Made by a program: the position numbers and the translations under genes
Assembly (NCBI RefSeq): GCF_900108505.1
Contig: NZ_FNWU01000001.1
Coordinates: 698,725 to 762,724, forward strand
Reading direction: 5' to 3'
DNA length: 64,000 nucleotides
Source of the DNA: Halopenitus malekzadehii
Lineage (GTDB): Archaea > Halobacteriota > Halobacteria > Halobacteriales > Haloferacaceae
Notes under the pieces: model-generated
What the model was told of the DNA's origin: nothing
The model's input: only the letters and a program-made list of their open reading frames with translations
Databases searched by the model: none
Shown here: positions 8,996 through 17,074 of the stretch, piece by piece
Position numbering within the stretch: position 1 is the first letter of the stretch
Layout of the letters: each line of letters opens with the position of its first letter

Positions 8996-9892
8996 ATGGA
9001 GGGACGGGCAGCCGCGCTGGGCGCCGGAACGATTCTCAACGCGCTGGCGACCGGCACCGGGTCCGCGTTCGGCATTGACGTCGAGACGCGTGCGACCGTT
9101 ACGCTTGATCCGGACGCTGACGGCGTGACGGGCACCATCGCCGAGGCGCCGGATGCGGACACGCGACTCATCGAACGCTGCGTCGACCTCGCGACCGAAC
9201 GCTGGGGCGCCCGCGAGGGTGGCACGGTGCGGACCGACAGCGACGTCCCGCTTGCGGCAGGACTGAAAAGCTCCAGCGCCGCCGCCAACGCGACCGTGTT
9301 GGCCACCTGCGCGGCGCTCGGGCTCTCGGTGGGCGACGCGGACGATCCCACGACGGACGTCACCCGTCTGGAGGCGTGTCGGCTCGGCGTCACCGCCGCC
9401 CGAGACGCCGGCGTCACCGCCACCGGCGCGTTCGACGACGCCTCGGCGTCGATGCTCGGCGGCGTGACCGTCACCGACAACACGGCCGATGAGCTCTTCG
9501 ACCGCGATACCCTCGAGTGGGACGTCCTCGTCTGGACCCCGCCCGAGCGAGCCTACAGCGCCGACGCCGACGTCGAGCGATGCGGCGCCGTTGCGCCGAT
9601 GGCGGACCTCGTCGCGGAACTCGCGCTCGATGGCCGCTACGCCGATGCGATGTCGGTCAACGGCCTCGCGTTCTCGGCCGCGCTCGGGTTTTCCCCGGAG
9701 CCGGCCGTCGAGGCGATGCCCCACGTCACCGGCGTCTCCCTGTCCGGCACCGGCCCCAGCGTCGTGGCCGTCGCCGACCCGGCGGACCCCGAGACCGACC
9801 TCGACCGCGTTCACGATCTGTGGGCCGCCCGCGACGGGACCGTTCGAACCACGAGGACGCGCTCCGACGGCGCGACGATACATTCCCCCTGA
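8996..9892 (+). CDS. aroK: Archaeal shikimate kinase (GHMP family)
   Basis: A 298-residue GHMP-superfamily kinase that would phosphorylate shikimate at O3, the fifth step of aromatic amino-acid synthesis. Archaea use this GHMP enzyme in place of the bacterial P-loop AroK. The ATP-binding GHMP motif is PLAAGLKSSSAAANA at about residues 85-99. The C-terminal motif GVSLSGTGPSVVAVAD matches the family's third motif. The start is the ATG at 8996; the upstream open stretch lies over degenerate gaccgggaccgccgatcg-type repeats and is not conserved-looking. Chorismate mutase follows on the same strand, a pathway-coherent pair. Confidence 0.92.
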   Translation: MEGRAAALGAGTILNALATGTGSAFGIDVETRATVTLDPDADGVTGTIAEAPDADTRLIERCVDLATERWGAREGGTVRTDSDVPLAAGLKSSSAAANATVLATCAALGLSVGDADDPTTDVTRLEACRLGVTAARDAGVTATGAFDDASASMLGGVTVTDNTADELFDRDTLEWDVLVWTPPERAYSADADVERCGAVAPMADLVAELALDGRYADAMSVNGLAFSAALGFSPEPAVEAMPHVTGVSLSGTGPSVVAVADPADPETDLDRVHDLWAARDGTVRTTRTRSDGATIHSP

Positions 9893-9987
9893 AGACCGAT
9901 GTGTCACGCCATTTCACCCACGCGATCGCCGATCGTGACCGTCCGGAACCAATCACTTCAAACTCCCCGACCCCGATCCACCACACA

Positions 9988-10284
9988 ATGAGCACTGACG
10001 ACATGAATCCCGAAGAGATGGACCTTGCGGAACTGCGCGCGGAGATCGAGGACATTGACCGCGAGATCGTCGAGCTGATCGCCCGGCGGACGTACGTCGC
10101 CGACACCGTCGCGGCCGTCAAAGACGATCGGGATCTGCCCACGACCGACGAGTCACAGGAGGCCCGCGTGATGGAGCGCGCCGGCGAGAACGCCGAACAG
10201 TTCGACGTCGACGCGAATCTGGTGAAGGCGATCTTCCGACTGCTGATCGAGTTGAACAAGGTGGAGCAACGGGAGAGCCGGTAG
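9988..10284 (+). CDS. Chorismate mutase, AroQ type
   Basis: A 98-residue all-helical AroQ-class mutase converting chorismate to prephenate for Phe and Tyr synthesis. The pattern is LAELRAEIEDIDREIVELIARR for the first helix, then VAAVKDDRDLPTTDESQEARV and a final IFRLLIELNKVEQ helix, matching monofunctional archaeal enzymes in length and charge. It lies about 95 bases after shikimate kinase, so the two may share a transcript. Its stop is one base away from the end of the convergent toxin gene. Confidence 0.9.
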   Translation: MSTDDMNPEEMDLAELRAEIEDIDREIVELIARRTYVADTVAAVKDDRDLPTTDESQEARVMERAGENAEQFDVDANLVKAIFRLLIELNKVEQRESR

Positions 10285-10285
10285 C

Positions 10286-10639
10286 TCAGTTGAGGCCGAG
10301 ACTCAGTGTTAACGCCTCGTCGACTGCAGCCATCGTGGGTCCGTCGAGTGAACCGACGACCGAGTGAATCCGTTCCGGAACCGAGACGGTTCGAATCTGG
10401 TCGAGCCGGATTGACGAGTCCTTTTCGAGCGGTGACCCGTCCGCCTCGACGAACACCTCGAACGGATACTCTCGGTAGGTCCCCGTGACGGGCGCGACGA
10501 TGGTCGTACTGGAGTTTCGGTTTCCGATATCGTTTTGAATAACCACGGCCGGCCGCGTCTTCTTCATCTCGTGTCCTTCGGCGGGGTCAAGCCGAACGAT
10601 AACCACATCGCCCCGTCGCACATCCGTGCCGTCACTCAT
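10286..10639 (-). CDS. MazF/PemK-type toxin (mRNA interferase family)
   Basis: A 117-residue protein with the MazF/PemK/Kid fold. It shows RRGDVVIVRLDPAEGHEMKK, then TRPAVVIQND, the SSTTIVAPVTG strand and the C-terminal LDQIRTVSVPERI block. In family members the first two blocks line the RNA-cleavage site. Its start overlaps the end of the upstream small gene by eight bases, a classic toxin-antitoxin arrangement. Activity is inferred from family only. Confidence 0.88.
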   Translation of the reverse strand: MSDGTDVRRGDVVIVRLDPAEGHEMKKTRPAVVIQNDIGNRNSSTTIVAPVTGTYREYPFEVFVEADGSPLEKDSSIRLDQIRTVSVPERIHSVVGSLDGPTMAAVDEALTLSLGLN

Positions 10640-10868
10640 CGAGGTGCTCCCACGCTTCGCCGGACGCTTCGCTCCACTCCTCGGCGAGTTCCTCCGCGCT
10701 CTCGGAGGCCTTCCGATACGCGGTCGCTAGCTCGTCGTCGTCCGGCCGGTCGGACTCTACCTCAACGACGGCGACGGTTACGCGCTTGTTCGCGTACTCG
10801 GTGCCGAGGTAGACTCGACCCCGGTCGTCCGTCTCGTTCGTTTTGAGGTCTGTCGCGTCGACTTTCAT
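10632..10868 (-). CDS. Probable antitoxin partner of the MazF-like toxin
   Basis: A 78-residue acidic protein starting MKVDATDLKTNETDDRGRVY. The first half (RGRVYLGTEYANKRVTVAVV) looks like a small beta-rich DNA-binding unit of the AbrB/SpoVT type. The second half (EELAEEWSEASGEAWEHLDE) is a charged helix that would wrap the toxin. It precedes and overlaps the MazF-like gene by eight bases. The assignment rests mainly on position, size and two-part shape. The ATG at 10868 is preferred; the frame is open for 17 more codons. Confidence 0.7.
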   Translation of the reverse strand: MKVDATDLKTNETDDRGRVYLGTEYANKRVTVAVVEVESDRPDDDELATAYRKASESAEELAEEWSEASGEAWEHLDE

Positions 10869-10944
10869 CGAGGAACAGTACGGACCCGCGGCTGATATGT
10901 GTTGCCCACTATTACCCACGGATTTCCCTAGCAGTCACGGGCTG

Positions 10945-11853
10945 TCAACGGTCCGTCCCAGGAACGCGTCCGAGGTCGTCGTCGACGAGGCTGGGATGCG
11001 TTCGCTGGCGGTCCTCGTGTGGCGTCGCGAAGTACTCCTGCATCGCGGCGATCGACTCGCGTTCACGGGCGCGCCGCTCGGTCTCCGAGACCTCCTCACA
11101 CCCCGGTGGAACCTCGCGGCCGCGGTCGGTGAAGTAGCCCTCGGGAGCCACCCAGTCGTGGTAGAAGGGGATCTCCGCGTCGTGGATCAGCGTGATCGCC
11201 GTTCTGGCGCCGTCACCGGCTGCAACCACCGCTTGGTGGTAGCGCTCGGCGAGTCGACCCGCGGCGTACAGCCCCTCGACGGTCGTTCGCCCGTCGCCGT
11301 CGTCCTCGAGGTACGTCTTCGAACCCGCCTCCCGGCGGTCGGGATCGACCGGATCCAGATAGCTCGCGTCCGCCCAGGAGGCCGCGATCACGCGCTCTGC
11401 GGCGATCGTCCGATCGGTCGCGGCGGTGGCTCCCGACCCAGCGTCTCCGGCCGCATCGTTCCCGGCCGCGTCGGCGTCGGTGTCCGCGTCCCCGGCGATC
11501 GTCGCGAGGAAGCGAGCGTCATCGCTCACGTCGAGATCCCCGTCGGCGGTCCCGACGTGTTTCAATCGCGTGACGCGGCCGTGCACCATATCGGCCCCGT
11601 TGCGGGTCGCCTGGGACCGCTGCATATCGATCAGGAGTCGCGGATTCACGCCCGCCGGGAAGCCGGGGTAGTTCTCGACGTGTGCGTTCCGTTTGAGTAT
11701 CGACTCGCCGGCGGTTATCACGGCGGTGTCGAGACTCGCCCGCGCGGTGAAGGTCGCCGCCGATAGCCCGGCGACGCCGCCGCCGACGATCAGTACCTCA
11801 TAGGTGTCGATGGCCGACTCGTCCGTGTTCGTGGGGTCCGTCGTCGTGCCCAT
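10945..11853 (-). CDS. Thioredoxin-reductase-like FAD protein lacking the NADPH domain
   Basis: A 302-residue flavoprotein. The N-terminus has the FAD-binding motif VLIVGGGVAGLSAATFTARA and the ENYPGFP segment typical of low-molecular-weight thioredoxin reductases. The second FAD contact is GLYAAGRLAERYHQAVVAAG near residue 215. Between them, where a thioredoxin reductase carries about 120 residues of NADPH-binding domain with a redox CxxC, there is only an acidic spacer and a short segment. No CxxC is present; the only cysteine I see is near the C-terminus (PPGCEE). It may be an electron-transfer or FAD-binding protein with another partner. The gene lies just after psmA on the same strand. 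Start is 11853 or, less likely, 11925. Confidence 0.75.
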   Translation of the reverse strand: MGTTTDPTNTDESAIDTYEVLIVGGGVAGLSAATFTARASLDTAVITAGESILKRNAHVENYPGFPAGVNPRLLIDMQRSQATRNGADMVHGRVTRLKHVGTADGDLDVSDDARFLATIAGDADTDADAAGNDAAGDAGSGATAATDRTIAAERVIAASWADASYLDPVDPDRREAGSKTYLEDDGDGRTTVEGLYAAGRLAERYHQAVVAAGDGARTAITLIHDAEIPFYHDWVAPEGYFTDRGREVPPGCEEVSETERRARERESIAAMQEYFATPHEDRQRTHPSLVDDDLGRVPGTDR

Positions 11854-11943
11854 ACGACTCGCTGGAGGAGTTGCACCAAATAGTCCCGGATCCACGTCGA
11901 ACGTCGGTCCCGGTGCGTTCGACACGGGACCGGTTGTTCCTCG

Positions 11944-12801
11944 TTACTCCTCGGCGTCTGCGTCGTCGGTGTCGTCGGTGTCGTCGGTATCGTCGGCGCC
12001 GGTGTCGTCCGCGGCGTCTGCCTCGTCATCGGCATCCTCCCCATCCGCGGCCTCCTCGTCTTCGTCCGTCGCGAGGAGGTCGTGTTCCTCGAGGATCGCT
12101 TCCTTCTCGGCGGCGGAACGCTCGTGGAACGTCGGGTCGTCGACGGTCACGGTGGCGACGCCGACGCCGTCCGGCGTCAGTCCGTCGTCCTCGTTCACCT
12201 CGGCGAGCGCCTCGAGCGCGAGGCCGACCGCCGCATCGATCGAGAGGTCCTCCTCGTAACGCTCCTCGAGGTATTCCCGGATGTCGGTTCGGTTCGACCC
12301 GATCGACAGCGCCTGCCACTCGTAGGGCGTCCCCGAGGGGTCCGTCTCGAACAGGCGCGGCTCGCCGTTCTCGATCCCGCCGACCACCAACGCGACGCCG
12401 AACGGGCGCGCGCCGCCGACCTGGGTGTACTGTTGGATGTGGTCGGTGATGTTCTTGGTCAGCGTCTCGATGCCGATCGCCTCGCCGTACCGCAGCCGGT
12501 TCACCTGCGCCTGGCGGCGGGCGAAGTCGATGAGTTTGCGTGCGTCGGCGACGTGGCCGGCCGACGCGACGCCGACGTGGTCGTCGGCCTTGTGTATCTT
12601 CTCGACGCTTTTCGGCTCCATCAACGGCGATCGGGCGCGCTTGTCCGCCACGAGGACGACGCCGTCCTCGGCGCGGACGCCGATGCTTGCGGTGCCGCGT
12701 TTGACGGCTTCACGAGCGTATTCGACCTGGTAGAGCCGACCGTCCGGCGAGAAGATCGTGATGCCGCGGTCGTACGCCTGCTGTTGGGCTTGTCCCTGCA
12801 T
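11944..12801 (-). CDS. psmA: 20S proteasome subunit alpha
   Basis: A 285-residue alpha subunit forming the outer rings of the 20S proteasome, gating entry and docking ATPases such as PAN or CDC48. The N-terminal gate and alpha signature are plain: QQQAYDRGITIFSPDGRLYQ, then VEYAREAVKRGTASIG. Conserved body motifs include KIHKADDHVGVASAGHVADA and GGARPFGVALVVGG. The last 45 or so residues are an Asp/Glu/Ala tail with DDT repeats, longer than usual. It sits seven bases after the RNase P Rpp14 gene, the order found in the archaeal RNase P-proteasome gene cluster. Confidence 0.97.
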   Translation of the reverse strand: MQGQAQQQAYDRGITIFSPDGRLYQVEYAREAVKRGTASIGVRAEDGVVLVADKRARSPLMEPKSVEKIHKADDHVGVASAGHVADARKLIDFARRQAQVNRLRYGEAIGIETLTKNITDHIQQYTQVGGARPFGVALVVGGIENGEPRLFETDPSGTPYEWQALSIGSNRTDIREYLEERYEEDLSIDAAVGLALEALAEVNEDDGLTPDGVGVATVTVDDPTFHERSAAEKEAILEEHDLLATDEDEEAADGEDADDEADAADDTGADDTDDTDDTDDADAEE

Positions 12802-12807
12802 ATGGTA

Positions 12808-13293
12808 TCACTCGAGATCGAGTCGCGTCGCGCCGACGTGGCCGGACTCCGCCGACACGTCGACCGCGTCACCGCGGATGACGGCCGGTCGGTCCGCCCC
12901 GTCGAGCGCGACGTCTCTCTGCCGTGACGGTCCGCCCGCGCGACCCATATATCTTTCTTCACACGCCCGGACCGTCCCCGAAACGCCGCGAACCCGTATG
13001 CCGACCGGGTCGTCATCGATCGCGGAGACGCAGGCGACCGCGGCACGCGCCGGCTCGACGTGGGCTCGTCGCACCTGAACCACCGCCTCCCCCTCGCCGA
13101 CGGCGTCGTCGAAGGTGAACGACAGCACTGACAGCTTCGCGTCCGCGCTGCCCGGATCGCCGAGGAGGTTCCCCGCGGCGTACCACAGCGCCCGCTGGAA
13201 GTCGCGCCGACCGATGGATGTGGTCGGCCACGTCTCGAGCCCCACGCCGAGGTACCGCCACCGCGGCCGGAGGTGTTTCGGGAGGTGCTTCAC
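12808..13293 (-). CDS. rnp2: Ribonuclease P protein component 2 (Pop5/Rpp14 family)
   Basis: A 161-residue protein of the Pop5/Rpp14 family, a partner of Rpp30 in archaeal RNase P that assists the catalytic RNA in tRNA 5' maturation. The start MKHLPKHLRPRWRYLGVGLE and the block RRDFQRALWYAAGNLLGDPG fit the family. The C-terminal 40 or so residues run into a low-complexity stretch. It starts with GTG at 13293, overlapping the stop of the Rpp30 gene by four bases (GTGA), and is followed seven bases later by psmA. Confidence 0.88.
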   Translation of the reverse strand: MKHLPKHLRPRWRYLGVGLETWPTTSIGRRDFQRALWYAAGNLLGDPGSADAKLSVLSFTFDDAVGEGEAVVQVRRAHVEPARAAVACVSAIDDDPVGIRVRGVSGTVRACEERYMGRAGGPSRQRDVALDGADRPAVIRGDAVDVSAESGHVGATRLDLE

Positions 13294-14057
13294 CGGTCCA
13301 CCCCCGATCCGGTGTCACCCTCACGTCCGTCACCCTCACGTCCGTCACCCTCACGTCCGGCGTCGTCGCCGTACCGGCCGCGTCGGACGCCCGGTTCGAC
13401 GAACGACTCCGAGAGTCGGTGTCGGTTCCGCTCGGCGATCCGCTTCCACGCACGGAGCCCGTCATCGATCGCGTCCGCGTCGAACCCGATCGCCTCGCCG
13501 ACGGCCCGCAGCTCCCGCGGCGCGCGAAGCTCGAGGTGTGACGCCGCGGTCGCGCTCACCACGTAGGGCGCGTCGTAGTGGTCGACGATCTCCCGGAGCT
13601 TTCGAAGGTCCGACAGCGCCTGCACCCGGCGGCCGCCGGTCGCCCGGAGGACCGGTCCGAGGTCGAACTCGAGGGCGACGCCGTGGTCGGCCGCGGCCTT
13701 CACGAGCACGTGGTTGACGTCCCCACGACCGGCCATCGGCTTCGAGAGCACGTCGATGCGGTCGGACTCGACGGCGAACCGGTTGAGCGCGTTCGATCCG
13801 CCCCGGAGCGTGAGCACCGTGAAGTCGGGGCGGAAGTTCCCGACCGACCCGCTCGCGGCTGACGGGTCGTCCGCGTCGATCTCGACGCCGGTGACGACGT
13901 CGATCCCGTATTCGTCGCCGATCGCCGTCGGCTCCATCGCGCGCGAGGCGGACCGGGTCCGGATCACCAGTCCCGAATAGCCGAGCCGGGCTGCCGTGCT
14001 GGCGAGCCTGGCGACGGTGCTGTCGCCGGCCGGATACGCCTGGACCGCCTCATACAT
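13290..14057 (-). CDS. rnp3: Ribonuclease P protein component 3 (Rpp30 family)
   Basis: A 255-residue TIM-barrel-like protein of the Rpp30/Rpp1 family. Landmarks are the opening MYEAVQAYPAGDSTVARLAS, VLTLRGGSNALNRFAVESD, the SKPMAGRGDVNHVLVKAAAD block and VALEFDLGPVL. It pairs with Rpp14 in RNase P. The C-terminal end carries three GREGD repeats encoded by a 15-bp tandem array, a disordered acidic/basic tail not expected to be conserved. It is translationally coupled to the Rpp14 gene. Confidence 0.92.
   Translation of the reverse strand: MYEAVQAYPAGDSTVARLASTAARLGYSGLVIRTRSASRAMEPTAIGDEYGIDVVTGVEIDADDPSAASGSVGNFRPDFTVLTLRGGSNALNRFAVESDRIDVLSKPMAGRGDVNHVLVKAAADHGVALEFDLGPVLRATGGRRVQALSDLRKLREIVDHYDAPYVVSATAASHLELRAPRELRAVGEAIGFDADAIDDGLRAWKRIAERNRHRLSESFVEPGVRRGRYGDDAGREGDGREGDGREGDTGSGVDR
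13316..13360. repeat. 15-bp tandem repeat, 3 copies, in the Rpp30 gene 3' end
   Basis: Three copies of caccctcacgtccgt, the last with one change, encode GREGD repeats near the C-terminus of RNase P component 3. The reading frame is kept. Confidence 0.95.
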
Positions 14058-14186
14058 ACGCCGGGATTCGCCGGCCGGGGTTTTGGAGATTGCGCTTGGT
14101 GGACCACTGCGTGTGTGGGGTATGTCCGTGCTGAACCGACTGCGCCACCGTGATTGCCGGCCGCTCCCGCCAGAAACACGTCCTGT

Positions 14187-16898
14187 TCACTCCCCGACGC
14201 TATCGGGATCGTGAACCGCCGTGACGACGTCGACGGCGGCCCGGTTCGTCGCCACATCGTGCACGCGGATAATGTCCGCCCCGCGGTCGACGGCGACCGC
14301 CGTCCCGGCGACGGTCGCGGCACCTCGCTCGTCGGCATCGTACCCGAGTGCGCCGAACATCGACTTGTGGGAGTGGCCGACGAGGACCGGACAGCCGAGC
14401 GCGGCGAACTCCTCGATGCGGGACAACACCGCGAACTCCTCTGACGGTGACTTTGCGAACCCGAGTCCCGGATCGACGATCACGTTCCGGCGGTCGATCC
14501 CCGCGGCCTCCGCGCGCAGGATCCGTTCCTGGAGGGCGTCGAGAACGTCCTCGACGACGTCCTCGTACTCGATCTCCGTGTCGGGATCGACCGGAGCCTC
14601 GACGCTGTGCATCACGACCACCGGGCAGCCGGCCTCTGCGACGACCTCGCGCATCCGTGGGTCCTCGAGCCCGGTCACGTCGTTGATGACGTCCGCACCC
14701 GCCGCGATCGCGGCGTCCGCGACGTCGGGTTTGCGCGTGTCGATCGAGATCGCGACGTCGCCGTCGGCGATCGCCGGGAGATCCTGGAGCGCCTCCACGA
14801 CCGGTACCACGCGGTCGATTTCGTCGTCGACGGGAACCGGGTCGGCGCCCGGTCGCGTCGACTCGCCGCCGATGTCGATGATCCCGACACCGGCGTCGAT
14901 CATCCGCCGTGCGCCCGACACCGCGTCCGCGAGCGTCCCGTGCCGGCCGCCGTCGTGGAAGGAGTCCGGCGTGACGTTGAGGATCCCCATCACCGTCGGG
15001 CCGTCGGTCCAGGGCCAGGACGTCGAGGGGTGGGCCGATTCGCCGGCTGTCGTAGACGGATCGGCTGTGGTCGACGAACCAGGTGTGGTCGCCGGATCGA
15101 CGACGTCACCGCTTTCCGCACGATCGCGGATGGTCTCGGCCAGCCCGGGAAGACCGATTCCGCGATGGGTCAGTTGGTCGTCGGTGTGGGCACCCTGGTC
15201 GTCGGTGTGAATCCTCGGGTCGGCGGTGTGAATCCTCGGGTCGGCGGTGTGGGTGTCCGCATCGTCGATCACGTCGGCCAGCTCGTGGAGTCGGTCGACG
15301 GTCCCGCCGATCACGACCGCGATCGATTCGCCGCCCGTCCCGACGTCCGAGACCGCACACTCGAGCCCGCAGTGGAGTGCCGCCCGCCGCAACGCCTCGG
15401 CCTGGCTCGGATCGAGTCGCGTGCGAAGGACGCGATGGACCAGTCCGTCGCGAACGCGGTCGCGTTCGGGGTCGCCGACGTCGGCATCCGTGAGCAGGGT
15501 CTCGGCGTCCGCCGGCGTGTCAACCTGTGTGGGAACGACGCGTCGTGTGTATCTCGCGCGTCCCTCCGCGACCGCGAACAGCGACCCGGTCAGGAGCACA
15601 CAATCGTCGGCGTCCGCCCGGTCGATCGCCGCCTCGAGCGCGTCGGCGACCGCGGGCACGACCGTCGTCCCCTCGATCCCCGCGTTCCGAAACGCGGCCG
15701 CCAGCACGTCGGGGTCCGCCGCCCGTGGGTGGTCGGGTTGGCAGGTGTGGACCGACTCGGGCGTCGGCAACGCATCGATCGTTCCCTCGTGGTCCTTGTC
15801 GTGCATCGCGGCGAACGCGAGATGAAGGTCATCGTACTCGTACTCCGACAGCGTTCCCGCCAACGTTCGACAAGCGGCGGGATTGTGTGCCCCGTCGAGG
15901 ACGACGAGGGGATCGGTTCCGAGGACCTCGAAACGCCCGGGCCAACTCGCGGTTGCAAGCCCGTCGCGAACCGACTCGGCGGGAATCGGCGCGCTCGCCG
16001 ATGATGCGTTTCCTCCGTCGCTCCGGGCGACGGCTTCGTGTGCGATCGCGACCGCGATCGCCGCGTTGGTCGCCTGATACTCACCCACGAGCGGGAGTCG
16101 CGCGTCGTAGCTCCATCCCGAGCCGGTGACCTCGATCCGCGAGTCCGTCGGACTGCGTCGCCCCGAACGCGTTTCGATGCGGCCGTGGTACGTGGCCGTC
16201 ACGTCCGGGTTCGGATCCGGGTCGGATACGGTCGGTCCGTCGACCGTCCGGACGTCCTCGCCTGCGTCCGTGACGACTTCCCGGATGACCGACAACGCGC
16301 TGCCTCCGCAGGCCGTGATGACGGGCGTCCCCTCGTCGGCGATCCGCGCCTTCGTTCGAGCGATCTCCTCGACCGACTCGCCCAGTACCGCGGTGTGTTC
16401 GAGCGAGACGTTCGTGATCGCGGCCGTCACGGGATCGACCGCGCTCGTCGCGTCGTACTCGCCGCCCATTCCGACCTCGAGCACCGCGACGTCGACGTCG
16501 CGGCGGGCGAACTCCCAGATCCCCATCGCGGTGACGACCTCGAAGAAGGTGAGCGGCTCGCCGGCGGCGGCGCGGTCGACGAGCCAGGGGCGTGCCCGCT
16601 CGATGAAGGTCGCGATGGCGTCATCGCTCATTGGGTGCCCGTCGACCCGGATGCGCTCGGAGAGGTCATCGAGGTGGGGCGAGGTGTACAACCCCACCGT
16701 TCGGTCGGTCTGCCGAAGGATCGACTCGGTGATCCGGGCGGTGCTGCCCTTCCCGTTCGATCCGGCGATCTGGACGAACTCGAGCTCCGTCTCGGGGTTC
16801 CCGAGGTGATCGAGCAGCGCCTCGACGGCGTCGGTACCGGGGCGAACCGAGAAGCGGCGGAGGTCGAACAGGAAGTTCGCCGCCTCGTGGTAGTGCAT
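14187..16898 (-). CDS. folP: FolC-FolP fusion: folylpolyglutamate synthase and dihydropteroate synthase
   Basis: A 903-residue bifunctional folate protein. Residues 1 to about 440 are a FolC-type ligase with the P-loop IAGSNGKGSTARI near 45-57 and later LDGAHNPAACRTL, which adds glutamate to folates. A middle region of about 180 residues is poorly conserved and Asp/His-rich; part of it encodes a heptad repeat (HTADPRI, HTADPRI, HTDDQGA, HTDDQLT). From about residue 630 a dihydropteroate synthase follows: MGILNVTPDSFHDGG, then DIGGESTRPGADPV, SIDTRKPDVADAA and VGHSHKSMFGALG. Such FolC-FolP fusions are known from haloarchaea. The start is the ATG at 16898. Confidence 0.93.
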   Translation of the reverse strand: MHYHEAANFLFDLRRFSVRPGTDAVEALLDHLGNPETELEFVQIAGSNGKGSTARITESILRQTDRTVGLYTSPHLDDLSERIRVDGHPMSDDAIATFIERARPWLVDRAAAGEPLTFFEVVTAMGIWEFARRDVDVAVLEVGMGGEYDATSAVDPVTAAITNVSLEHTAVLGESVEEIARTKARIADEGTPVITACGGSALSVIREVVTDAGEDVRTVDGPTVSDPDPNPDVTATYHGRIETRSGRRSPTDSRIEVTGSGWSYDARLPLVGEYQATNAAIAVAIAHEAVARSDGGNASSASAPIPAESVRDGLATASWPGRFEVLGTDPLVVLDGAHNPAACRTLAGTLSEYEYDDLHLAFAAMHDKDHEGTIDALPTPESVHTCQPDHPRAADPDVLAAAFRNAGIEGTTVVPAVADALEAAIDRADADDCVLLTGSLFAVAEGRARYTRRVVPTQVDTPADAETLLTDADVGDPERDRVRDGLVHRVLRTRLDPSQAEALRRAALHCGLECAVSDVGTGGESIAVVIGGTVDRLHELADVIDDADTHTADPRIHTADPRIHTDDQGAHTDDQLTHRGIGLPGLAETIRDRAESGDVVDPATTPGSSTTADPSTTAGESAHPSTSWPWTDGPTVMGILNVTPDSFHDGGRHGTLADAVSGARRMIDAGVGIIDIGGESTRPGADPVPVDDEIDRVVPVVEALQDLPAIADGDVAISIDTRKPDVADAAIAAGADVINDVTGLEDPRMREVVAEAGCPVVVMHSVEAPVDPDTEIEYEDVVEDVLDALQERILRAEAAGIDRRNVIVDPGLGFAKSPSEEFAVLSRIEEFAALGCPVLVGHSHKSMFGALGYDADERGAATVAGTAVAVDRGADIIRVHDVATNRAAVDVVTAVHDPDSVGE
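15176..15259. repeat. 21-bp imperfect tandem repeat, 4 copies, in the FolC-FolP linker
   Basis: Four 21-bp units, each starting ggtcgtcggtgtg or ggtcggcggtgtg, encode a seven-residue motif beginning HTADPRI/HTDDQ in the linker between the folate domains. The second and third units are nearly identical; the outer ones are diverged, so the array is older than the perfect ones elsewhere in the window. Confidence 0.9.
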
Positions 16899-17074
16899 AT
16901 ACGATGACGCTCGGGCGGGGCATCGCTTGAGGGTGACGATGTCGACGATCGAGTCGGCCGCCAGTATCCGAAACACGAACCGATCGCCGGTACGCGAATC
17001 GATGCCGGTACACGAGCCGGCAGCCGCGGCCGCAGGAGGAACGTTGAAATCGACCCGTCACACAGGGATCCAAC

